A DNA stretch of 64,000 nucleotides from Actinoplanes teichomyceticus ATCC 31121. Its GTDB lineage: Bacteria; Actinomycetota; Actinomycetes; Mycobacteriales; Micromonosporaceae. The position numbers and the translations under genes were made by a program. Position 1 is the stretch's first letter, and the number at the start of each line of letters is the position of its first letter. The stretch is taken from positions 7,795,001-7,859,000 of the forward strand of contig NZ_CP023865.1 in assembly GCF_003711105.1 (NCBI RefSeq). Reading direction: 5' to 3'. Under the pieces are notes generated by a model. That model did not search any database. It saw only the letters and a program-made list of their open reading frames with translations, and was not told where the DNA came from. Below, piece after piece: positions 51,701 to 59,533 of the stretch.

Positions 51701-53778
51701 GCGAACCGCTCACCGTCACGATCGACTCCCCGCCGGCGCACGGCACCGCGAGCGTGGTCGCGGGCCGGGTCGTCTACCGGCCGTTCCCCGGATACGCCGG
51801 CACCGACACGCTCGACTACCGGATCACCGACCCAGCCCTCGGCTCGGCCGTCGCGACGGTCACGATCGCTCTGGTCAACGCGGGTCCGGTGGCCCGGCCG
51901 GACACCGCCTCCACACCGACCGACACGGTGGTCGCCATCGATCTGACCGGCAACGACGACGATCCGAACGACGACCCGCTCACCCTGACCGGCTGGACCG
52001 CGGCCGCCTACGGCACGGTGGCCGCCGGTCCGGGCGGCGGCGTGAGCTACACGCCCGCGCCCGGCTTCACCGGCACGGACGTGTTCGCCTACACGGTCAC
52101 CGACGTGCACGGGGTGCCGGACACCGCGATGGTCACCGTGGTGGTGCGCAATGCCCCGCCGGTCGCCGTGGACGACACGTTCCGGGTGCGCGAGCAGGGG
52201 GCCACGTCACTGCCGGTGATCGCCAACGACCGGGACCCGAACACCGGCCAGCCGCTGAGCGTGCTCTCCGCCGACCCGCCCGGGCACGGCACGGTCACCG
52301 TCACCGGGCCGCTCACGGTCGACTACACCCCGGCGCCCGGAACCCGGGTGGACACCTTCGACTACCTGCTCACCGACGACCTGGGCGGCACCGACACCGG
52401 CACGGTGACGGTCACCGTGGACCTCGCGCCGGCCGCGGCCGACGACAGCGCGGAGACCGGGGCGGGCGCGCCGGTGACCGTCGACGCGGCCGCGAACGAC
52501 GTCGATCCGGAGGGGGCGGGGCTCACCGTGAGCTGGACCGGATCGCCCGCGCACGGTAGGGCGTCGCTGCAGGGCGACAACCGGATCCGGTACGTCCCGA
52601 CGGCCGGCTTCGCCGGGACCGACACCATCGCGTACGAGGTCCGCGACCCGATCGGGAACACCGCCCGGGGCCGGGTCACCGTGCGGGTGCGCCCCGCCCC
52701 GGCGGCCCGGCCGGACTTCGCCGCCGTACGGGCCGGACGGCAGGTGGACGTGGACGTGCTGGCCAACGACACCGGCTCGGTCGCCGGTGGGCTGACGATC
52801 AGCTCGGTGAGCCGGCCCCCGGCCGGCAGCGCGACGCTCACCGGTGGCCGGATCCGGTACACGGCCCCGGCCATCTGGGCCGGCCAGGCCGAGATCCGGT
52901 ACGCCGTGACCGACCCGCTGGGCGGCACCGCCGAGTCGACACTGACCGTCATCGTCACCGACGTCACGCCGTTCGCCGTGCCGGACTCCTGGGTCACCGC
53001 GTACCGGACGGCGGTCACCGTGCCGGTGCTCGCCAACGACCTGGTCGAGGAGGGCGCCCTGCGGGTCGTCGAGGTCGGCCGGCCGGACCACGGGACAGCC
53101 GTGAGCGACGCGGGGCGGGCGGTCGTCTACACGCCGCCGGACGGCTTCTCCGGCGTCGCGCGGTTCGGCTACACCGCCGCGGACGACGCCGGGCACCGCA
53201 CCTCGGCCACCGTGACGGTCACGGTCGGCGCGCCGCCGGTGGCCCCGGACCGGGCGGTGACCACGCCGCCCGGCGAGGCCGCCGTCATCGGGCTGCCGGC
53301 GGCGGACAGCCTCGGCCGGCCGTTCGCGGAACGCCGGATCACCCCGCCGGCGCACGGAACGGCGCGGCTCAACGCGGACGGCTCGGTCACCTACACCCCG
53401 GACCCGGGTTTCGTCGGTGAGGACCGGTTCACGTACGAGATCGTCGACGCGGACGGCAACGTCGCGCAGGGCACGATCGTGGTGACCGTCCCGCCGCCCG
53501 CCTCGCCCGGCCCGTCGCCGGCGGTCCCGTCGTCGAGCGCGCGGCCCGGGCCGTCGCCGAGCCGGTCCGCGTCCGCCGCGCCACGGCCGTCCACCGCGCC
53601 GGCGCCGCCGTCGGTCTCCCCCGCCCTGCCGGTGGGCGGGTGGCCGGATCTGCCGACGACCGGCGGGCCGGATCCGCGGGTGCTGCTCGTCGTGGCCGCG
53701 CTGCTCGCCGGGCTGGGTGCGCTGTTGCGGGCGGCCGGCGGCCCCGTACCGGAGCAGCGCCGGGAGCCGGGCGGCTGA
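48718..53778 (+). CDS. Giant LPxTG cell-wall-anchored protein with eleven Ig-like repeats
   Basis: 1686 residues. Residues 1-32 are a signal peptide (LLVCALVLAAVGLAG). An N-terminal domain (about 33-330) contains the block GNRLDNNDF and the adhesin-like RIYDGLGTV. DUF11-type domains follow (about 340-600) with VEVRNVGND and LTVTNGGPS. Then eleven tandem domains of about 90 residues each (about 606-1595) follow the Big_9/cadherin-like pattern AVDD-NDxDPNGD-LTV-HGT-YTPxxGFxGxDxFxYxxxD. A Pro/Ser stalk leads to LPTTG, a membrane helix and PEQRREPGG, a sortase signal. ATG at 48718 has TAGCGT 7 bp upstream, so it may be leaderless. Confidence 0.93.
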   Translation: MHRTGAAVLLVCALVLAAVGLAGYPGEAAATAGFALRFEANTNGSILLRGNANLVCSPLALGCPAGRDATGNRLDNNDFSMVAADADRDLTTLNDSTATVALPPGSSVLFAGLYWSGSLAVGSGVTAPLLGLRRDRVRLRTPASTAWQSITATTVHGSGNPYQGFADVTALVAGAGSGVYGVADIQTATGAGQYAGWALAVAYRNPAEVLRALRIYDGLGTVSASSGDVDIRVSGFETPHSGSVRAEVGTVAYEGDLGKRGDALQIDGQPMSDAANPVDNFFNSTATGSGRDPGYANLFGVDIDQFDATDRLGHAVTSATLTLTTTSDTYYPGVVTFAIDLYAPKLVATLTGTDLNGGDLLPGDILEYRVEVRNVGNDVADDTVLSDAIPTYTGYVPGSARIRGSPVADPATPARLDFALGDIPYQGVTYVTFQVRVDPATPPGYAITNLVTLSYTGHTAGVAVSGLAGTAASVVAPAQSDLAAALTVTPAAVQRSALPAAVTYLLTVTNGGPSAEPDARAELSLPAGVAAGPLPAGCTGYGSQVTCLFGPLLPGTRAGAAIPATVQAAATARPSAALRAYGTNTDPVPADNVANAPLRVNLAPRAVADTGTPGAVAVLDNDDDPDGPDSALTVTITTAPRHGSAIVLADRTVEYTPAAGWAGDDTFTYTITDADGGSDSAVVTVRTPNAAPVAVDDAAAVDTGDTVTVPVTANDSDPNGDTLTVTALADPYDGTAGTVTFIGGTITFTPARSFVGIATFTYTVSDGQATATARLAVEVANAIPTAGDDAATVPYLGATTIGVLVNDWDINDDPLSIVSVAAPAHGTAAPSGRNVVYQATEIGFSGTDTFGYTITDPNGGTASALITVTVGNAPPVAVDVSVTTAYLTPAPVDVLTGASDPNPGPTFLVIGASDPAHGVVVRNPDGTLTYTPDPGWSGPDRFTYTLSDGRGGTDTGVVTIDVANAPPVARPESVTLPAGVTSTIDVRHNDEDPNGEPLTVTIDSPPAHGTASVVAGRVVYRPFPGYAGTDTLDYRITDPALGSAVATVTIALVNAGPVARPDTASTPTDTVVAIDLTGNDDDPNDDPLTLTGWTAAAYGTVAAGPGGGVSYTPAPGFTGTDVFAYTVTDVHGVPDTAMVTVVVRNAPPVAVDDTFRVREQGATSLPVIANDRDPNTGQPLSVLSADPPGHGTVTVTGPLTVDYTPAPGTRVDTFDYLLTDDLGGTDTGTVTVTVDLAPAAADDSAETGAGAPVTVDAAANDVDPEGAGLTVSWTGSPAHGRASLQGDNRIRYVPTAGFAGTDTIAYEVRDPIGNTARGRVTVRVRPAPAARPDFAAVRAGRQVDVDVLANDTGSVAGGLTISSVSRPPAGSATLTGGRIRYTAPAIWAGQAEIRYAVTDPLGGTAESTLTVIVTDVTPFAVPDSWVTAYRTAVTVPVLANDLVEEGALRVVEVGRPDHGTAVSDAGRAVVYTPPDGFSGVARFGYTAADDAGHRTSATVTVTVGAPPVAPDRAVTTPPGEAAVIGLPAADSLGRPFAERRITPPAHGTARLNADGSVTYTPDPGFVGEDRFTYEIVDADGNVAQGTIVVTVPPPASPGPSPAVPSSSARPGPSPSRSASAAPRPSTAPAPPSVSPALPVGGWPDLPTTGGPDPRVLLVVAALLAGLGALLRAAGGPVPEQRREPGG

Positions 53779-53833
53779 CGACTGCCGCGCCCCACCGGCC
53801 CGGCGCCGCTCGGGCGCGACCGGGTGGAAACAG

Positions 53834-53872
53834 CGGAACGGGCGGGCCGCTGAGAGCGACCCGCCCGTTCCG
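53834..53872. terminator. 13-bp perfect hairpin between surface-protein gene and groEL
   Basis: CGGAACGGGCGGG pairs with CCCGCCCGTTCCG around a 13-nt loop in the gap of two convergent genes. A bidirectional terminator is likely. Confidence 0.8.
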
Positions 53873-53892
53873 GACAGCTGTTACGACCGGAC

Positions 53893-55740
<1,848 letters not shown>

Positions 55741-55767
55741 TTAGCACTCCCGGGTGCCGAGTGCAAG
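55741..55767 (-). promoter_or_regulatory. CIRCE element 2, imperfect
   Basis: TTAGCACTC, a 9-nt spacer and GAGTGCAAG: the left half is the exact CIRCE consensus, the right half differs at two positions. It lies 8 bp from CIRCE 1, in tandem. Confidence 0.8.
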
Positions 55768-55945
55768 AAACCCCATCTTCCCGCGAAACCCACGAGTCCG
55801 GCCCGGAATCCGGGTAAAGATCTTCACGCCCAGCTCGGACGGTCATCCCGGCGGTCACCCCGGCCCCGCCGCGCACCGGCCGTTCACCGTCCCGTTCGCG
55901 GCAAGACGGTTGCCGCCGGCCGCCGCGGCGGGTAGTCAGGACGAC
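55768..55945. other. Intergenic region between groEL control region and GNAT gene
   Basis: 178 bp upstream of the GNAT gene beyond the CIRCE elements. TAGTCA at about 55933-55938 could be a -10 for a leaderless GNAT transcript. No other motif is recognised. Together with 55516-55705 (the groEL leader, 190 bp) there is no gene. Confidence 0.4.
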
Positions 55946-56452
55946 ATGGGAAGTTGGACGGTACGCCGGGTCACCCCGCAGGACGCCGGCCGGCTGCGTG
56001 CCCTGCGGCTGGAGATGCTGGCCGACAGCCCGCTCGCCTTCCTGGAGACGCTGGCCCAGGCCGCCGCCCGCTCGCACGAGGGGTTCCGGCAGCGGCTCGC
56101 CATGTCGGCCAGCGGCCCCGATCTCGCCCAGTTCGTCGTCGACCCGGGCGCCGGCCCGCTGACCGGGCACGCCGGCGGCACCGCCATCCCGGACGAGCCA
56201 CAGGTCACCGTGGTCTTCTCGGTCTACCTGACACCCGCGAGCCGGGGCGGCAAGCTGCTGCCCGGCCTGATCGAGGCGGTCGCCGACTGGTCCACCGCGG
56301 CCGGCCGGCACGAGCTGATGCTGGAGGTCGTCGTCGGCAACGACCGGGCCGTCCGGGCGTACCAGAAACTCGGTTTCGAGGACACCGGGCTGCGCCTGCC
56401 GCACCCGACCGTGCCGGTCCTCACCCAGCTGCAGATGCGCCGGCGGATCTGA
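55946..56452 (+). CDS. GNAT-family N-acetyltransferase
   Basis: 168 residues. The start [21 protein letters not shown], a central [24 protein letters not shown] (acetyl-CoA loop SRGGK, atypical), and the conserved end [20 protein letters not shown]. The substrate amine is unknown. The following HExxH gene overlaps its stop codon by one base (TGATG), so the two are co-translated. Confidence 0.87.
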   Translation: MGSWTVRRVTPQDAGRLRALRLEMLADSPLAFLETLAQAAARSHEGFRQRLAMSASGPDLAQFVVDPGAGPLTGHAGGTAIPDEPQVTVVFSVYLTPASRGGKLLPGLIEAVADWSTAAGRHELMLEVVVGNDRAVRAYQKLGFEDTGLRLPHPTVPVLTQLQMRRRI

Positions 56453-56895
56453 TGGCCGGCCGCCCCTGGCATGTCGCCCGCACGGTACTCACCGCCGCGA
56501 ACGGGACCACCGGCGCCGGCCTCCTGCTCGCCCTGCTCACCCGGACGAGGATCCGGCGGGGCCGGCACGGGGTGCTGATCGCCGAGGGCTGGCGGCTCCG
56601 GATGCCACCGGCGTCCTGCTTCACGGTCGGCTCGGTGATCATCACGCGCCGCTCCGCCGAGTGGCTGCTGCACGAGCAACGGTCCGCCCTGCTGGCCCAC
56701 GAGAGCCGGCACGCGGGCCAGTACGCGGTGCTCGGCCCGCTGTTCTGGCCCGCCTACTGGCTCGCCTGTGGCTGGTCCTATGTGACGACGGGATCGTTCG
56801 GCGTCCGCAACTGGTTCGAACGCCACGCCGGCCTGAACGACGGCGGTTATCCCGAGGAGCTCCCGCCGCGCCCATGGCTGCGGCGGTTCCGCTGA
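56452..56895 (+). CDS. Small protein with HExxH-like motif, possible metalloprotease remnant
   Basis: 147 residues. Two hydrophobic segments (about 10-28 and 98-115) flank the motif [17 protein letters not shown], in which HESRH matches HExxH zinc-binding. The motif is followed by a membrane-like region with [15 protein letters not shown]. The layout resembles minimal DUF4157-like or integral-membrane metallopeptidases, but no peptidase family was recognised for sure. Start overlaps the GNAT stop. Role unknown. Confidence 0.55.
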   Translation: MAGRPWHVARTVLTAANGTTGAGLLLALLTRTRIRRGRHGVLIAEGWRLRMPPASCFTVGSVIITRRSAEWLLHEQRSALLAHESRHAGQYAVLGPLFWPAYWLACGWSYVTTGSFGVRNWFERHAGLNDGGYPEELPPRPWLRRFR

Positions 56896-57117
56896 GGGGG
56901 TTTGGTCGGGAGGACGGGCGCACAGCGCCTCCGGCACGGAGCCATTGGGTCAGCGCTGGGTCGTTGGGTCCCTCGGAGATTGTCGCCAAGCTCGGGTGAG
57001 GGGCCTCGTACGGCGTCGCGTCCTCCCGCGACATGCATCCTGCCCATCCGGGGATCGGCGCGCAAGCCCTCCGGGGGAGGAATATTCGACAACCGGCAGA
57101 TGTCCGGTCACCGAGTG

Positions 57118-58398
57118 CTATCCCAGCAGGCCGGCCTCGCGCGCGCCACGCAGCGAGGGCTTGATCCGGTGGGTCGGCCCGGCCTCCCCGGCGATCGCGT
57201 CCAGCGTCTTCAGCCCCTCGCCGGTGTTGTAGACGACCGTCTCCTTCGCGGGGTCCAACCGGCCGCTCTCCACCAGTTTCCTGAGCACCGCGACGGTGGT
57301 GCCGCCGGCCGTCTCGGCAAAGATGCCGGTGGTCTCGGCGAGCAGGCGGATGCCGGCACGGATCTCGTCGTCGTTCGCGTAGTCCATCCACCCGCCGGTG
57401 CGGCGCACCGCCTCGATCGCGTACGGCCCGGCGGCCGGGTCCCCGATGTTCAGCGACTTCGCGATCCCGGTCGGCTTCACCGGGACGATCACGTCGGTGT
57501 CGTGGTGCAGCGCCACCGCGATCGGATTGCAGCCGGCCGACTGCGCGCCGAAGACGGTCCAGCCGCCCTCCGGCGCCTGCGCCAGTCCGATCTCGACCAG
57601 CTCGCTGAACGCCTTGTCCACCTTGGTGAGCAGCTCACCGGAGGCCATCGGGATGACCACCTGGGCCGGGATCCGCCAGCCGAGCTGCTCGGCCACCTCG
57701 TAGCCCAGCGTCTTGGAGCCCTCGGCGTAGAACGGGCGCACGTTCACGTTGACGAACGCGGTGTCCTCGAACTCGTCGGTCTCCACCAGCTCGCTGCACA
57801 GCCGGTTGACGTCGTCGTAGGAGCCCTCGATGGCGACCAGGTCGCCGCCGTAGACCGCGGTCGTGACGACCTTGCCCTGCTCCAGGTCGGACGGGATGAA
57901 CACGATGCTGGGCACCCCGGCGCGGGCCGCGTGCGCGGCCACCGAGTTGGCCAGGTTGCCGGTGGAGGCGCAGGAGAACCGCCGGAAGCCGAGCTCCTTC
58001 GCGGCGGTCAGCGCCACCGACACCACCCGGTCCTTGAACGAGTGCGTCGGATTCTGCGAGTCGTCCTTGATCCAGAGCGGAGCGGTCAGGCCCAGCGCGG
58101 CGGCCAGCGCCGGGGCGCTGACCAGCGGGGTCAGACCGGGGTCGAGGGTCACCCGGGTGGCCGGGTCCTGACCGGCCGGGAGCAGCGCCGCGTAGCGCCA
58201 GATGTTCTGCGGGCCCGCCTCGATCTCGGCCCGGGTCACCCGCGCGAGCGCGGCCTCGTCGTAGGCCACCTCGAGCGGGCCGAAACACTCGTAGCAGGCG
58301 TGCTGGGCGGCGAGCGGGTACTCCGCGCCGCAGGCACGGCAGACCAGGCCGCGGGCGGGCGAGGTGGTGGCGGCGGGTGTGCTGACGGTGGACGTCAT
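57118..58398 (-). CDS. thrC: Threonine synthase ThrC
   Basis: 426 residues from ATG at 58398 (GAGGAAGG upstream). An N-terminal zinc-ribbon-like start (LVCRACGAEY and ACYECFGP) precedes the PLP fold with Lys in QNPTHSFKDRV and the phosphate loop STGNLANSVAAHAA. It converts O-phospho-L-homoserine to L-threonine. Uniquely in the window, a SAM-I riboswitch sits in the leader, so its expression should drop when SAM is abundant. Confidence 0.95.
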   Translation of the reverse strand: MTSTVSTPAATTSPARGLVCRACGAEYPLAAQHACYECFGPLEVAYDEAALARVTRAEIEAGPQNIWRYAALLPAGQDPATRVTLDPGLTPLVSAPALAAALGLTAPLWIKDDSQNPTHSFKDRVVSVALTAAKELGFRRFSCASTGNLANSVAAHAARAGVPSIVFIPSDLEQGKVVTTAVYGGDLVAIEGSYDDVNRLCSELVETDEFEDTAFVNVNVRPFYAEGSKTLGYEVAEQLGWRIPAQVVIPMASGELLTKVDKAFSELVEIGLAQAPEGGWTVFGAQSAGCNPIAVALHHDTDVIVPVKPTGIAKSLNIGDPAAGPYAIEAVRRTGGWMDYANDDEIRAGIRLLAETTGIFAETAGGTTVAVLRKLVESGRLDPAKETVVYNTGEGLKTLDAIAGEAGPTHRIKPSLRGAREAGLLG

Positions 58399-58409
58399 CG
58401 AGGCCTTCC

Positions 58410-58542
58410 TCTCATCTTTCCCCGGCGGCGACCTACCGCGGAGGCCGGAATTAGCACCTGCCGCGCGCGGCCTCGTCATCGAGACATGCGCGGTGGTTGC
58501 CGGGGCTTCATCGGGCCGTTCCCTCTGCCCCTCTGGATGAGG
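58410..58542 (-). promoter_or_regulatory. SAM-I (S-box) riboswitch controlling thrC
   Basis: On the minus strand the aptamer has closing helix P1 (CTCATCC at 58541-58535 and GATGAG at 58416-58411), the core GGCCCGATGAAGCC, CGGCAACC and the J3/4 block GGTGCTAATTCC, and ends in GATGAGAGG. These match the SAM-I consensus. thrC starts 12 bp after the aptamer. It likely controls translation initiation by occluding the ribosome site in the P1 region, since no obvious terminator follows. Confidence 0.92.
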
Positions 58543-58669
58543 TATTCAGTTGTTCCCCGAAGCTTACGACGAGATCCCGCCGCCGCCCCAGGAAGATCCC
58601 GAGTTGTGAGCGACCTCCTTCCGCGGGCACCCGACCGGCGGCGGCCGGTCCCCCGTTCGCCGGATGCCG

Positions 58670-59533
58670 TCAGGAGGTGACGTCCTTGCGGGTGAACCGG
58701 TGGAACGCCAGCCCCCAGAAGATCGCGGCGTAGACGATCGCCGAGATCGCCCCCTTGGCCAGGTCCTCCGTCTGCACCGGGGTGGACAGCAGGCCCAGCC
58801 AGGCGTCGCTGTAGTGGGTCGGCAGCGCGTTGCGGATCGAGCCGAGCGCGGTGATCTGGTCCAGGATGCTGGAGAGGATCCAGAGCAGCACGGCGCCGCC
58901 GACCGCGCCCAGGGCGGCGTCGGTCAGCACCGAGAGCAGGAACGCCAGGCCGGCCACCACCAGCAGCACCACGGCCAGGTAGGCCAGGATGCCGAGCAGC
59001 CGCAGCACCCCCGCGCCGGGCGGGATCGGCGCGGCGACCGTGCTGCCCAGCGGGTGCCAGCCGTAGCGCAGCGTCCCGACCAGCAGCCCGGTGCCGGCCA
59101 GCACGGCCAGCGCGAGCAGCGCGTACCCCAGCGCCACCACCAGCTTGACCGCGAGCAGCCGGGCCCGCGGGACCGGGATCGCCAGCAGGTAGCGCAGGCT
59201 GCCCCAGCTCGCCTCGCTGGCCACGGTGTCCCCGGCGAACAGCGCGAAGACCACCACGAGCAGGAAGCCGGCGGAGACCGCCAGGCAGAACAGCGCGAAG
59301 TTCAGCCCGCCCGAGGTGGCCAGGTCGACCAGGCTGCTGAACGCGCCCCCGCCGTCGCCGTCGTCGTCGTTCTCGCCGCCGCCGAACTCGAAGGCGACCA
59401 GGATGATCAGCGGCAACAGCGCCATGAAGCCGAGCGCCAGCTGGGTGCGCCGGCGCGACGCCTGGCGGCGGATCTCGGCACGGATCGGCAGCGTGCGGGA
59501 CGGGCGGTAACCCGTCGCGGCAGAGGCGCTCAT
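58670..59533 (-). CDS. ABC-2-type transporter permease subunit
   Basis: 287 residues; ATG overlaps the stop of the hydrolase-ATPase gene (ATGA). Six membrane helices are apparent, starting with LALGFMALLPLIILVAFEFGG, followed by an acidic loop GGGENDDDGDGGG and ending with AIVYAAIFWGLAFHRF. The conserved cytoplasmic loop SEASWGSLRYLLAIPVPR marks ABC-2 type permeases. It forms the membrane channel for the ATPase encoded upstream in the same transcript. Confidence 0.88.
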   Translation of the reverse strand: MSASAATGYRPSRTLPIRAEIRRQASRRRTQLALGFMALLPLIILVAFEFGGGENDDDGDGGGAFSSLVDLATSGGLNFALFCLAVSAGFLLVVVFALFAGDTVASEASWGSLRYLLAIPVPRARLLAVKLVVALGYALLALAVLAGTGLLVGTLRYGWHPLGSTVAAPIPPGAGVLRLLGILAYLAVVLLVVAGLAFLLSVLTDAALGAVGGAVLLWILSSILDQITALGSIRNALPTHYSDAWLGLLSTPVQTEDLAKGAISAIVYAAIFWGLAFHRFTRKDVTS

